Shown piece after piece: positions 22,033-33,885 of a stretch of DNA of 64,000 nucleotides. Below the pieces are notes generated by a model, which worked only from the letters and a program-made list of their open reading frames with translations, did not search any database and was not told the DNA's origin. Where the stretch lies: assembly GCA_944472135.2 (NCBI GenBank), contig OX235263.1, positions 1,409,517 to 1,473,516 on the forward strand, read 5' to 3'. The position numbers and the translations under genes are program-made. Numbering within the stretch: the first letter of the stretch is position 1; the number at the start of each line of letters is the position of its first letter. The DNA is from Trichobilharzia regenti (lineage: Eukaryota > Platyhelminthes > Trematoda > Strigeidida > Schistosomatidae).

Positions 22033-25000
22033 GTTATTATTATTGCTCCCTTTGGTTCCTAGTGGAACATAGGGCTTCAACTGCACGTCTCCATTTGCTT
22101 CTGTCTTCTGCTGTACTTTTCACCTGCATCCATGTTAGTCCATACTCTTTCAACTCCTCTTCACACGATCTCCTCCATGTCACCCTTGAAAAGACGTCCC
22201 ACACGCCACTTCCCTTTCGTTTTCCACTCGAGAGCTTGACTCGCGAAGTCTCCCAGTGGCCTCCTCAGCGGGTGTCCAATCCATCTCTACTTTCTCCTGC
22301 ATATTTGTTGGTTGGGTGTTGGTTCATGCTTTTTTTGTTCCCATAGTTCCTTGTTGGTGATTATTTTCGACCCGGCCATCTGAACTTCAGTATAGAGGAA
22401 AGACAGTTGTTGATAAAGGTCTGCAAACTTTTGGAAATATTCTTCGTGACCCGCCCGCCAAGTTTCCGATCTGTATAGGAGAACTGACTGACTGGACATT
22501 TGTATTGAAAATTCGACTGAATTTCGTTGCTGATGATGAAAAAGTGACGAAGATTTCCAGATTGATTTCAGGTTGATGAATGTGTTTCTCGCCTTCCCGA
22601 TTCTCGCTCGATTTGACATCTTCTTCCGTTCCGACATTCCTGCAGTTGAGCCAATGCTCCCTAGATAAGTGAATAAAGTAACCTTTTTCAAATCCCACCC
22701 GTTGATGGTGATTGACGTTGGATGTTGCTGAAAAAATTGTTGTTGGCTGGTTATTTGCATCACCTCCGTCTTGTCTATGTTCACCTAAAGTCCTGTCCTC
22801 GCAAAATACTTCTTGAACCACCTTATCGGTTTTCGCTTGTAAGTCTTCCATTTTGTGTGATATCAAACATAAATCATCCACGCGCGAAATCCAGGTCTTC
22901 TAGGTTCTTCGCTTCGGTCGGTCCAGGGTATTCCTGTCTTCCCGTTTCCGACTCTCTGACGCATAATCCAGTCAGTCCACCACAATTACGAATATCATTG
23001 AAAGTGATAGTAAGCACCCTTGTCTGACTCCTGTGTTTACTCCGAACGCCTCAGTGAGTTTTCCGATATGAAGATCACTTGACATGTGCCGTTGTCGTAC
23101 AGCTGTTTAATAAGGTTGATGAATATTTAGAGAAAAATACGCCGCAGTAATCGTGTAGTTTCCAAATTACTTCCCAATCAACGCTGTCGAAGGCCTTTTC
23201 AAAGTCTATAAAGTTGAGGTAGGGGTTTGATTGCCATTCCATGCTTTGTTCTGTGATGATGATGGGTAGAGTTGCAATTTGGTCAGAACATGATTTGCCT
23301 TTCCTGAATCCAGCTTGTTCTGGTCGGAGTTCTGTCTCCAGTGCGTCCTTTATTCTCTCCAGGATGATGCGACTCAGGATTTTACTTGGCGTCGACAGGA
23401 GCATGATTCCTCGCCAGTTCTTGCAGATGAGGTGTAAGTCGCCCTTCTTTGGTAGTTTCACGAGGTAACCTTTCCTCCAGTCAGTAGGCACCTTTCCCTC
23501 CTTCCAGACCTTTTGCAATAATGGAGTCAGTCAGCATGTCTGCTGTCGTCTCTGGGTCCGCTTTCAGTGCTTCAGGGGGTATTCCATCTGGTCCAGCTGC
23601 TTTTCCAGCTTTCAGAAGTTGATTGCGTTCAAGACTTCAGCTTCGTTGGAGGATTGGTGTCAACTTGCAGTTGTGTGCGCGCTGTTTTTGGTATTTCTGG
23701 ACGGGTTGCAGGTGATGGTCGGTTCAAGAGTCCTTTGAAGTGATCCGCCCATTGTTTAATCTGTTTTCTTCCTTGGTAATTGGGTTCCCTTGGCTGTCTT
23801 TTATAGGTTTCGCTTGTGTTGGTCTCTTCCCGGATAGAGATTTGGTTATCTGATATAGTGTCCTCAGGTCCTTTTGCCTGCTGCCTTCTCAGCTTCAGTG
23901 GCTAGGTTGTCGTAGAATCGTCTTTTGTCCTTCCTAGCACTCTTCTTCACTTCTTTGTCCAGTGCTGTGTAAGTTGAGCTCATCGTCTCTTTCTCCTGTC
24001 CGTCCTTGCATTGAATCATTTTCTCTTTCACCATTCTCCTCTCTTCTATTAATTTCCAAGTGTCCGTTGAGAGCCATTCCTTGTCTTGTCTCTTCTTTCT
24101 TCCTAGAACCGTTGAACACGTTTCGTTGAGAATCGCCTTCAGAGACTTCCAATGTTCTTCCACGCATGATTCTTCAGTGATGTCGCGTAGTGTTTCCTGC
24201 TTTGCTCTGACAGTTGCAGTGAAGGTGTCTTTTGTGGTTGTGTCCTTCAGTAATTGAGTGTTGAACTTGCATTGTGGCCTATCCCAGCTATCCTCGAGGC
24301 TTTTAGTTTCACCTTGAAAGTCCCTACTACTAGATAGTGGTCTGAACCCACATCTGCTCCTCTCCTCGACCTTGTGTCCAGTAGGCTCCGTCTCCACTTT
24401 TTGAAATTGAGATGAAGTCTATTTGATTCTTGGTGTTTCCATCTGGTGAAATCCATGTCGTCTTGTGTATATCCTTGTGTTTGAACACACTACCACCAAT
24501 CACCAAATCATTGAAGGCGCAGAAGTCTGAGAAGAGTTCACCATTGTCGTTCATTTCACCGAGGGCCTCACGACCCATGGTGAGTTCTCTTCCTGTGTTG
24601 TCTCCTCAGCTTCGCATTCATGTCGCCCATCAGGATTTTGATATCGCCATTTGGGACGTTGTCCATTATTGCTTGTAGTTGTCTGTAGAACGCCTCCTTC
24701 TTCTCTTGTTCTGAGACGTTTGTAGGCGCATAGCATTGAATGACTGTAACTTTCCTTCCTTTTGAGTTGAACCTGGCTGTCATTATCCTGGAGGAGATTG
24801 GTTCCCACTGCATGAGAGCTTTGGTTGCTGTTGGTGACATCATGATGGCCACTCCCTCGGTGTGCTCGTGGTTGTCCTCTGGGTGGCCGGAATAGATTAC
24901 TGTCTCTCCAGTAGGTAGTTGGCACCTTCCAGTTCCGTTCCATCTGCTTTCGCAGATTCCCAACACTTCTATTCTGCACCTTCTCATTTCAGCGGCTATC

Positions 25001-25335
25001 TGGGCAGCCTTTCCAGTTTCGTACATTGTACGAACATTCCAGGTACCCATCCTTACTTTTGCTTTCATCGAAAGAAGGCACATCGGCTGACTGGCTTCCC
25101 GAAGGCTTTCACCAGCCTGCGTCATTTCACTTCCCGATTCCAGAAAAAAATAAGGCTATTGTTTATGTTTTTAGAATTTTTAATATATTTATTCGTTGAA
25201 GTTTCTGTAGCGATTTGGTTGTTTTACAGGGGTGGAGTTGCTAGCACCACGCCCCCACCCTCCCTCTTTACCCGAGCTTGAGACCGGCTAGAAAACTAGT
25301 AAGCTAGTAGCCTAGCAATCTGGTAATCTGGCGAG
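22033..25335 (-). mobile_element. full-length RTE-2 LINE (SR2/SjR2-type)
   Basis: The minus-strand element starts CTCGCCAGAT (25335) and ends 'gggagcaataataataac' (22033), the same termini as the copy at 53850-57008. It is flanked by tctgatttcttggt (22019-22032) and tttgatttcttggt (25336-25349), a 14-base target-site duplication with one mismatch. Order: CTAG-rich 5' part with a G-rich patch, endonuclease, RT, 3' end with AT-triplet tail. The right arm has the unoccupied site (about 26041-26056). Confidence 0.9.
22290..25125 (-). pseudogene. RTE endonuclease-reverse transcriptase, frameshifted
   Basis: The N-terminal frame (25125 to 24568) contains VRMGTWNVRTMYETGKAAQ (LINE endonuclease start), VLGICESRWNGTG, YSGHPEDNHEHTEG, IQCYAPTNVSEQEK and ILMGDMNAKL, the catalytic GDFN-like motif as GDMN. 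A shift leads to EALGEMNDNGELFSDFCAFN and TTWISPDGNTKNQIDFI (24578 to 24330). The RT at 23518-23075 reads WRKGYLVKLPKKGDL, RPEQAGFRKGKSC and FIDFEKAFDSVDWEVIW. The palm box near 22880 has extra bases, reading like DFARV-DDLCLIS rather than DFADDLCLIS. At least four frame breaks. Not functional. Confidence 0.85.
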
Positions 25336-25470
25336 TTTGATTTCTTGGTATGGCTAGTGTATATAACCAATTTAAAAAAAGAATTAAATTCCTTTTTTTT
25401 GTATTTGAGGTCAATGATTATTATTCTGAAAAGAATTGTTCTAGGTCATTCTAGGGATAAAAACAAAGGA

Positions 25471-25927
25471 ACACACCTTAATCCCTCTGTGGAGTGTGTG
25501 CATACCAGCGATGATTCCCAAACTAGGATGAAGTAGCTCTCCAGTTCTCCAGTGCTGGTATTCCAATGCTTCTTTAACTGATATCAATCCGCGATCAGCT
25601 CGTAAAAATAAATAAGCTTTTGAGTTCAATTCCTTCCTATTATGCTGTTCAAAATTAACTCAGAGTATCCTCCAAGGACTATTGTTTATCACAATAATAA
25701 TATGTGAGTTTCAAATCTCCATGACCTCTGTGCACAATTAGTAAATTTATACTTGTAAAGTCTAAAAAAAAGCGTTTAATTTTTCTAAATAATTTTATTA
25801 ATATCCAGAAATTATTTCGTTCGTTTAAATTCAGGTCTTGCTGTTATTCTTTCACCTTTACGTGTTTATTTCAATGAGCACAGATAAACGCTTTCCTTTT
25901 CCGCACGAGTTTTCATTTTCTAGGCTC
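25471..25927. repeat. central spacer of the palindrome
   Basis: The arms' mutual match stops near 25470 on the left and 25928 on the right; about 457 bases lie between. The left part (25480-25615) is a decayed hammerhead retroposon; 25616-25927 is AT-rich and unassigned. A short spacer between long arms is a cruciform-prone geometry. Confidence 0.75.
25480..25615 (+). mobile_element. decayed hammerhead-retroposon 3' part in spacer
   Basis: Reads 'cgatgattcccaaactagg', 'atgaagtagctctccag', then the tail 'taactgatatcaatccgcg' and 'atcagctcgtaaaaat'. The hammerhead core is broken (GAAG for GAAA; G8/A9 region changed). Confidence 0.7.
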
Positions 25928-26401
25928 TTTTACTTATCCCTTGATTGACCTAGAACAATTCTTTTCTGAATAAAAATCATTGACCTCAAATAAAAATAAA
26001 ACGAATTTATTTTTTTTTAAATTGGTTATATACACTAGCTATACCGAGAAATCAGAGTAATTATTCACTAAGTAATTTAATGTAACACACTGTAATTAAC
26101 GTGGATGGCCTGTAGTGAATGATTTCCCGAGTTAACTTCACGTTTGAGAGAAGAAAATTGCGGTGTATTTATTAAAAGATTTAGCCCTTTTGTGTTTTGA
26201 GCAGAACATATGACTTCAAGCTCGCGCTTTGGATTTTTGAGTATTGATGGAGTTTAATTTCAGACTGTGAGATCGCTAGCCTCATTCATAGTAAACATTC
26301 CCTGTTTAGAGTGTCAGTTGCTGGTTTAGCAAGATTTAAGAGTGTGTCGGCCAGGGATAGATAAATAGCATTATTTCATGATGTGACCTCCTTATAGTCG
26401 T

Positions 26402-27055
26402 GTTCTTACATGAGTAACGGAATTCGATTTCTTTGGCTGGCTGATAGACAGTCTTTGTTTCAAAGTTAAGCGATGATGTGGGTGGAAGTTGATGACAAAA
26501 GTGGAACTACTAGTGAGCATCAACCCACCGACTTCAACAGAAGTCCTGAAGGCAGCAAGACTAGATGGAATCCCAGCCGAAGCATTGAAAATGAATCCAG
26601 AGACAACAGCCGACTTGATATTACCACTACTGGAGAAGGTGTGAAAAGACAGCAAGGTACCTGACGATTGGAAAAAAGGCTACTTATTCAAACTGCTAAA
26701 GTTAGGAGACTGAAGTCGAGGCAAGAACTGGCTCGGAATTATTCTCCTGTCCATCTCAAGCAAAATACTAAGCTGCATCATCCTGGAGAGAATCGAACAA
26801 GCCCTGGATGTAAAACGTCAACCGGAACAGGCTGGATTCAGGAGAAACAACTCAGGTATTGATAAAATCGCCACAGTGCGAATAATCATTCAACAAAGCT
26901 TGGAATGCCAGTCACCTCTCTATGCAAACTTCATCGACTTTCAAAGGGCCTTCGACAGCGTCGACCGAGAGGTCACTTGGAAACTACTTCGCTACTACGG
27001 GGTGCCAACTACAATTGTATATCTCAACCAACAGTTGTACGACAACGCGTCATGC
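26402..27055 (+). mobile_element. RTE-2-like RT fragment (right-arm partner of 21046-21698)
   Basis: Same motifs on the plus strand: WKKGYLFKLLK near 26670-26702, a QPEQAGFRR-type motif near 26818-26844, and NFIDFQRAFDSVDREVTWKL at 26927-26986. Fragmented by the same frameshifts as the left copy, so the damage predates or was shared by gene conversion between the arms. Confidence 0.85.
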
Positions 27056-27150
27056 CAAGTAATCCCTAGTTTGCAATGTTTCACTAACTGATATCAATCC
27101 GTGATCAACTCGTAAAGTCAAAACCAACCCTTACAAACCAAACTATTGAA
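27056..27150 (+). mobile_element. hammerhead-retroposon tail (right arm)
   Basis: Mirror of 20950-21045: 'ctaactgatatcaatccgtg', 'atcaactcgtaaagtc', 'aacccttacaaaccaaact'. Confidence 0.7.
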
Positions 27151-27462
27151 AACAAAAGTTTATGTTAGAAGTTAATTCCTGAAAGACGGTTGCAGACAGC
27201 CGACAATAAACCATGAGCCTGGTCTTGTTATTCCTGAAAATCCACCAGTAACCTCAAGAAAGTGCTGTGACATCGTTTCAGACTCGAAATCACTTCACTT
27301 TGTGTCACTGTCAGCTAGATTATCATTGAGCTATTAGAAATCCTGTTCAGCAGTGTTGAATACGCTGTCTAGTTAATTGTTCTTCTATAAACAAAAGGAA
27401 CCCTGAATGGTAACCTCTCTACACAGACATTTTCGTTATAAGTAACTTTTTATATTCATAGG

Positions 27463-28162
27463 GAATAAAAAGACAGTTGCAGCGAAGAAAATCTTCTCTT
27501 CGACGAAGTCATCAACTAGGCTGTACATTCGTGTATTCAGAATAAATGGGTGGGAAAGTTCCAGAATAATTTCTGGTCAACGGTCAAATTAACAAAATTA
27601 CCATCAGGAATTAAAATCCCATGATAAACGACGGGCGAGACGGATAAAGCTCAAACAAAGTAGCATCATAATTACTGAGAAGACTGACATTGTGCAATAA
27701 AGAATTAGAAATGCGGAAATAACAACAATAGACAGGGTGTTTGGATACAAAGTCTAATGGGATCAAAACGAGCGTGACGTATAATTGTTGATACTATCAG
27801 GGATTAAATATGTAGAAATAATAAAATGATAAGATGGACAGAACGTTCGGATATGAATATATGATAGCGTAAATAGGGGTTAAAAATCTTAAAAGTAACA
27901 TGAATATACAGGAAGTTTGGATAAGAAATATGTCAATCTTCTCAGTAATTATAATTCTACTTTGTCTGAGTATTATCCGTCTCGCCTCATGTTTATTATG
28001 GCGATTTAATTCCTAAGTGTATTTTCATTAATTTGACCCTTGACCAGAAATCATTCTGGAACTTTCCTAATAATAATAATAATAATACACGAATGTATAG
28101 CTGTCTAGTTGTTGATATCGTCGAAAAGAAAATTTTCTTCGCTGCAACTGTCTTTTTATTCC
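27463..28162. mobile_element. fold-back element (right arm)
   Basis: Mirror of 19938-20637, essentially base for base. Because the element is itself an inverted repeat, it occurs as four half-arms across the palindrome. Confidence 0.75.
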
Positions 28163-28399
28163 TTATGATCAAATGTGTATATTCCGTGATTTCTAACTTC
28201 AATTATACGTCAAAACTGGTTTTCAATCATAGAAACTATATCACTTTTCAAACCAATTTGCTCTCCTAATTTATTGACTTGTAAACCCTTCGTCTGTACA
28301 AAAAGCGATAGCAAAATTATTATCATCTGATAACTAGATAAGAGCTATCTAGAAGGATTATTTTCAGAAGAATTATTCCGGCCACTGTGCTTTTTTGTG

Positions 28400-29174
28400 T
28401 TTGAGTACATTTAATGATAAAAATGTAGAGATGGGGGGAGGGGGAGGAACAATCCTATTTGAGGATATTTTTGAGTGATAAAAATAAAATCAGAAAACGA
28501 AACTCAAAGTAATTTGTCTGAAAATTGAGGAAGAAGCCAACAAACAGAATTTAGTCATTTATAATCAACAAAGTTGTTACCATGACAGTAGAAGTGATTG
28601 AGTAATCCTCCGTTTTATGCACAGCTCCGGTTTTTCTATGGGAATGGCCAAAGCTTCTGTCATACAAAGAAGACAAAACCTTGTTCTCTTTGGTAGGTTA
28701 TTCTTGACTCTGTAGATTACTTTGTAGGTGGAGTTTGTTGAGATGGAATGATTAGTGTGTTAATCAGGTGTTCAATTATCTCACTCCTTACTGCACCACT
28801 ATTGCCTTTTCGCAACCATGCTGGATAGTGTTCTTGAGTCCTCTTGGACAGAGTGAGTGTCGAACGACCTATATAGTTGACTCGACAGCTGCAGGTGAAC
28901 TGATATATGCATATAGAAGTGGTCAGACGCGGGATCTTGTCCTTGAGATTTCTGCAGATCGGTGAGCGACTGCAGAACACTATTTTCAGCGTTGCTGAAA
29001 AAAGTGTTCTTCTCAGAGATGATATGATCATTCTCTTGAGAGTATCACCTGGTAAATCTCCCTTGAAATCCAAGTTCATGTAGAGTTTCTTTTTAGGCGC
29101 AAGTGAAGTTTCATTTCTACAAATTCTTGGTTTGATAGTCTTGTCAATAAATCTTACTGAGTATCCATTTTGGA
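28400..29174 (-). mobile_element. PLE-B endonuclease half (right arm)
   Basis: Partner of 18926-19700. Frame 29205 to 28717 includes LDFKGDLPGDTLKRMIISSL and YQFTCSCRVNYIGRS. The R for G two residues after the second cysteine is a difference from the left arm. Confidence 0.85.
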
Positions 29175-29510
29175 CATCAATTTGACTGAGACAACCAACG
29201 TTCAAATATTAGACAGAGGAAACAACAAGAATGATAGAGAAGTTTTAGTAGGCTGCCTGGTATTCCACTGAATCGTCAATCAATATACACGCCAAGATAG
29301 ACAATATTTACCAACTGATAGGAAGGAAATCCCACACACACAGGGTCGAAGTTCAATTCAATGAAACAATCAACACTAACACCAATACAAGTAGGCAAGA
29401 GAGTATGAAAACACACAATAACAGCCAATCACGACGTTGAAGGTCACCCACCAGGAGAGGCAATAAACTATCCAGCTAGCTCAGAGAACACAACCACATC
29501 AAAATCAAGT
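29175..29510 (+). mobile_element. PLE-A 3' end (right arm)
   Basis: Mirror of 18590-18925. The tail includes 'cagctagctcagagaacac'. Confidence 0.75.
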
Positions 29511-29629
29511 AATGATTAAACCATGTCACTGTCATGATTCGAACTACGGTATTATACACGACCCAACAAACTTTCCTTGCTTTTCAGTACAAAGTAAATA
29601 GCTGTAGTAGCATTTCTTTATTGCATTCA

Positions 29630-30155
29630 GGGACAATATATACCAAAATATTGCATGGAGGATCTCATCATTAGCTGACATCAGTTAGAGAACCACTGGA
29701 AAACCAGCTGGGAGTACTAGACAGCTATTTCGTCCTAGTTTGGGACTCTTCAGCAATGCTCACCCTTCCCCTGATTTCAAATCCACGACCTCCTGTTTTC
29801 AAATCTAGCGAGCTCGTAGACCATTGAGCCACTGGGACCCAATACAATGGTCCTTGAATTCTAACATCTGCCAACTAACGACATAGTGCGATCATTTCGC
29901 ATTGTCTTCTTCGATGAGTTACTGCCTGATTTTGAATCTGCTGCACCCTACTGGTTACGCACAGCTGCCCACTAGAACCCCTGGTTAAATGCCTGAATGG
30001 GACCAGTCACTAGTGAGCATCAGATTAATTTTCAAGTATTGGTTTTGTAGGGATTTGTTTGACTGCATGGATGATTTCATCATGAGCTGATATCAGTTAG
30101 AGAACTACTAGAAAACCTAGGAGTACTGGACAACTGTTTCGTCAACAGAACACCA
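29630..30155 (-). repeat. tandem hammerhead-retroposon units (right arm)
   Basis: Partner of 17945-18470. The full unit's head is 'gtcccagtggctcaatgg' (minus strand, about 29822-29840). Body sequence lies at about 29850-30050 and the truncated upstream unit at 30060-30155 ('gacgaaacagttgtccag'). Confidence 0.8.
29712..29761 (-). ncRNA. type I hammerhead ribozyme, core intact
   Basis: On the minus strand: stem I strand GAGCAUUG, core CUGAAGA (C3 U4 G5 A6 N7 G8 A9; position 7 is variable in hammerheads), stem II GUCC-CAAACUA-GGAC (4 pairs, 7-base loop), core GAAA, a minimal stem III AUAG/CUGU with no loop, cleavage-site GUC with C17 at 29720, then stem I strand UAGUACUC. Stem I pairs with one mismatch and wobble pairs. 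A very short stem III is typical of retroelement hammerheads thought to work as dimers. Predicted cut: between 29720 and 29719. Activity is not shown by sequence alone. Confidence 0.75.
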
Positions 30156-30456
30156 GTGTAATCAAAAAGTAACACAGAATCCACTAATTTCGGATGGTGT
30201 TCACATTTCATATCAGTCGCATGACAGTAATTCAGTCGTTTGAATCATGAAGCTAAAACGCTGTGAAAAGAACTTTCTTTGCTTCTATATTAAGACCGAT
30301 ATATATCTGACCTGCTGCCCAGTCTTCTCTGGTAACTCTTAAGATAAACTATGGCACTTGACCTGTGCCATGTGGATCTATAAATTCATATGCTGCTATT
30401 GAGTGAGACAATATAGTTCGTTCAATTGGTGTCCTATCTAGAAGAGTCATGGAACA

Positions 30457-30725
30457 TTGTCTCTCACCTGGCTACAGAGAGGTCATAGTGGGTCAGCTCA
30501 GAGTGTTATAACTGAACCGATATTCAACACTGGATACTCAAAATGTATGGAAAATTCATTCGAAGTTATTTACAAGACCGAAAGAGGTCTCGTAAAAATG
30601 GTAGGCTGCTGTATACTTTGCAGTGCTAAAGCCTTAGCGATTTGAGTGAAAAATCCTGATTTAGAAAACAGAAAGATTGAGCGAGCGAAGGAATATTTAC
30701 TTTTCAATTAGATCCTCATCTCACT
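30457..30725 (+). mobile_element. PLE-B C-terminal fragment (right arm)
   Basis: Open frame 30457-30645: TWLQRGHSGSAQSVITEPIF, FEVIYKTERG, CSAKALAI; just after the stop, NPDLENRKIER. The end of the GIY-YIG domain plus tail. Tail to tail with the minus PLE-B at 30755-32040. Confidence 0.75.
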
Positions 30726-30754
30726 CTGGCCCTATTCTAATATACACGTATGGC

Positions 30755-32040
30755 ATTTTTATTACAATACACAACAATTTACCAATCATCGTGGCACTGA
30801 TATGTTTGTGAACAACAATAATCAGTCAGTGTCAAAATGTCAATGGGTTAATAATTAACGAAGAAAATTGATACACATTTAAAAGGTAGAAATGGTAGGA
30901 ACAAATTAAATTTACAAGGATAACACGTATTTAAAGATGAAGTAGTCAGAAAAAATAAATAAAACAATTTGGACAATTAAAATTTTTATAATTTTTAAAG
31001 GTTTAGGTGGAGGGGGCCAAGTAGTCCAGTTTATACATTCATGTAACGATGATGGCCAAGGTAAGGAAAGTGGCTGTACAAATTTCTTCTGAACACATAG
31101 GTTTGGCTTCTTCAGGTGGATCCCTATTGCTTCAGCTGTATGTAGAAGACGAACTAGTAAAGCAAAATTAAGATTAGTAGGAGTACGATAAATAGTTTTA
31201 AATGAAGTGTCAACGTCAATCTTATGCTCACTATCTACAAAGTGTGCCAAAACAGAGCTTGCTACGAATAGATGTCGTTTGTCCTTTGCTTAACCATGTT
31301 GGTTGATATTCGGAAATACGATGATGACCCTGCCTAATTATACGCACAATGTAGGTGGCTCCACAGCTGCAGTCAAGCTGGCAGATACACATAGAGGAGG
31401 TCAATTTAAGTAGTTTATCGTTATTTCTTGAGCGTAGAATAGTAGTGGTAGTGAAGAGACAACGTACCTCTGCTGCATAATAAGCTCTTTTAAGTGCATT
31501 CTTCAGGTACTGTGTTATTATTTCGCTGATGTTGTCACCGAGGGACTGCAGTTTTATGAACATTGGATTTTTCGGAACTGTAGCCATACTGACTCTCCTT
31601 GAAGCTGAATTCATATTTTTCTCAATGAATTTATCTGGATAACAATTTTTTTAAGTAATTCTCTATTAATCTTTAGCTCCTCATTGAGACAGTCGTCTGA
31701 ACAGATTAATCTAGCTCTGTGAACCAGACACTTTACCAGGTTACGTTTATATTTCAAAGGTACAAATTTCAAAAAATGAATGTATTGACCTGTTGTTGTA
31801 GGTTTCCTATTACACACTCCTTGTTAGTGTGCCATCTTCTTTTCCGAGGAAACTTCTCCATTCCCTCCGTCTACCTTAGGCATAATTCCACACTCAACTG
31901 GTGTCAATATTTTGTGATGAATGCTATTTCGCGTATTTCTTGTACGGCATTTATTAACATAATTTTCTAGGCTAACAGTTTGTTCACTGTATTCACCTAA
32001 TGAATAATTTATTTTGATACTTGTTTCCACGTGGTCTCAT
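30755..32040 (-). mobile_element. PLE-B, RT C-terminal part to 3' end (right arm)
   Basis: Partner of 16060-17345. Here the frame 31817 to 31611 is open through CNRKPTTTGQYIHFLKFVPL and CLVHRARLICSDDCLNEEL, where the left arm has a frameshift. The endonuclease frame 31614-31231 has MCICQLDCSCGATYIVRII. The C-terminal frame is 31250-30912, ending SLPWP then a run-on. Confidence 0.85.
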
Positions 32041-32249
32041 CAGCAACCCAAAATATTTCTGAACACTTCTCGCATTGTGCAACCTTAGGCTACAATTCAT
32101 AGTCTACAGACTGCCTATTTCGCAATATAGATTATTCATCACTGTTTTGAGATGGTGTGCAAAATATCACTGTAATGTACTTTCTTTTAATTCTCACACC
32201 GTTTTTTGACAGATCGAATTTACACACAGAGATACAAAAATAATTACAT

Positions 32250-32440
32250 ACATATTTGAAGGATTACATCATGAGCTGACATCATTTAGAGGACTATTGG
32301 AAGATATGATATCACTGCCAGACAACTGTTTCGTCCTAGCTTGGAATTCTTCATGCATATACGCACCCTTAAGGATTAGAACTCAGTACCTGCCTGTGAC
32401 AAAGTGAGCTCGTAGACCATTCAACCATGGGGACCTGATC
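32250..32440 (-). mobile_element. hammerhead retroposon (right arm)
   Basis: Partner of 15660-15850; minus-strand head 'tggttgaatggtctacgag', decayed hammerhead, tail 'ctgatgtcagctcatgatg' equivalent. Confidence 0.7.
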
Positions 32441-32764
32441 CAATCAGGTCCATGAATCCCAACTTCTGCCAGTTGCAGTTGTAGAGCCAAGTGAATGAAT
32501 TAACTGAAAAAGGACTCTTCATTGAACATTTTGCTCTTATTTCCTTGACTGATATGTGTATTTTCTTTTATGAGTTAAGCAAAAACATTTGTAAAAATTG
32601 AAGCTATGGCATTTTCACTACTGACTGATTTAGATGATAGTACTATACATGATCAGAACATTAGCAGCGAAGATATCTGTCAATATCATCATTGTATATA
32701 TATGTCGTCATGCAGGCTACACAGACAGCATATTTAGGAAGTCCAAACATTCTTAAGACATACT

Positions 32765-33885
32765 ATTATTATTATTTCCTTTAATTTTTAGAGGAGTATA
32801 AGAATTCAGCCCCACGTCTCCATTGCGTTTGGCTCTCTGCTTATGTTTTCACATGGCTCCATGTCTGCCAACATGCTTTCATCTCCTCGTCACACGACCT
32901 CCTCCATGTCACCCTTGGACCACCACTTGCCGCTTCCCGTTCGCCTGGATTCCACTCGAGGGCTTGTCTAGTGATGTCACTTGATGGTTTCCTCACAGTG
33001 TGGCTAATCTACCTCCATTTCTACATGCATATTTGTTACACAATCGGTTCCTGGTTGGTTCGCCTCTAGATATCCCTGTTGCTGATCTTTTCTGGCCGAC
33101 CATCTGATCTAAAGTATTGGGCGAAGACAGCTGTTAATGGTCTGTAGTTTGTTTCAGGTGCTCTTCATGATGCGCGAAGTCTCTGATCAGTATAGTAAGT
33201 ACCACTGACTTACTTCACATTGTAGTTGAAAATCCAGGTCACATTTTTCATGCTGAGTGCTAATGACACCCACACAGAGTTGAGAGAAATGAAAGATTAT
33301 GTTGCTTTCCCAATCCTCACTGCTTTGATTTCCTCATCAGTTCCCTCCACCTGTAGTTGAAACGATGCTTCTTAGATAGGTAAAGGGGGTTGTTTCTTTC
33401 ATGTTCCTTCCATTTATTCTGATTGTCGTCTGCTGTTGTTGCTTTCGCTGATGGTCAGGAATCCTCATGACCTCTGTTTTCTCTATGTTCACCTGAAGTC
33501 CTATCTTCTCTGGATGCTTCTTCTTCCAACTTGTTGTTTTTCATTCGCATAACTCCCAGTTTGTGAGAAATGAGACATATATCGTCGGTGAAGTCCAGAT
33601 CCTACACGTTTTTTGTGTAGATCCATTTTATGCCTATTTCCTCGCTGTCCGCTCTCTGTCGCATTATCTAGTCTACCACAATCAAGAGAAGCACTGGCGA
33701 TGGTAGGCAGCCAGCCAGCCAGCCTTTTCTTACTCCCGTCTTCACTTCGAAGGATTCTGTAAGTTCCCCGTTATGGATTACTTGGCATGCAGCATTATCG
33801 TACAACTGTTGGATGAGATGTATAATTCTCGGCGGCACCCCTTGGTCGAAGGGAAGTAGTTGCCAAATCACCTATGAAGGAAGGC
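32765..33885 (-). mobile_element. RTE-2 LINE fragment (right arm)
   Basis: Partner of 14215-15335. The frame 33871-33668 reads MIWQLLPFDQGVPPRIIHLI, then LYDNAACQVIHNGELTESFE and VKTGVRKGWLAG. It retains more of the RT motif GVR.G than the left arm (VGQAG). DLDFTDDICLISH follows near 33560-33600. Confidence 0.85.

Larger units (their letters stand above)
8150..25470 (+). repeat. left arm of giant inverted repeat (interrupted by LINE 22033-25335)
   Basis: The sequence from about 8150 is repeated in inverted order at 25928-39933. Matched points give coordinate sums of 48,083 (outer end), 48,081 (9.7 kb), 48,092 (12.2 kb), 48,101 (13.5 kb), 48,097 (16.8 kb) and a constant 48,100 from 18,895 to 21,708, so order is fully conserved with small indels. 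Homology continues past the LINE: 25338-25470 ('ctagtgtatataaccaattt' and 'agaattgttctaggtca') matches the reverse complement of 25928-26054. Net arm length without the LINE is about 14.0 kb. Confidence 0.93.

Noticed and set aside
22062..22346. Plus-strand frame with protein-like composition
   Set aside because: Antisense shadow of the RTE-2 3' end, seen again at 56664-56906.
24050..24050. Palindrome centre at the numerical midpoint of paired frames
   Set aside because: The midpoint lies inside the one-sided LINE; with it removed the real junction is at 25.47-25.93 kb.
24919..25281. 120-codon plus frame
   Set aside because: Antisense of the LINE endonuclease start and 5' region.
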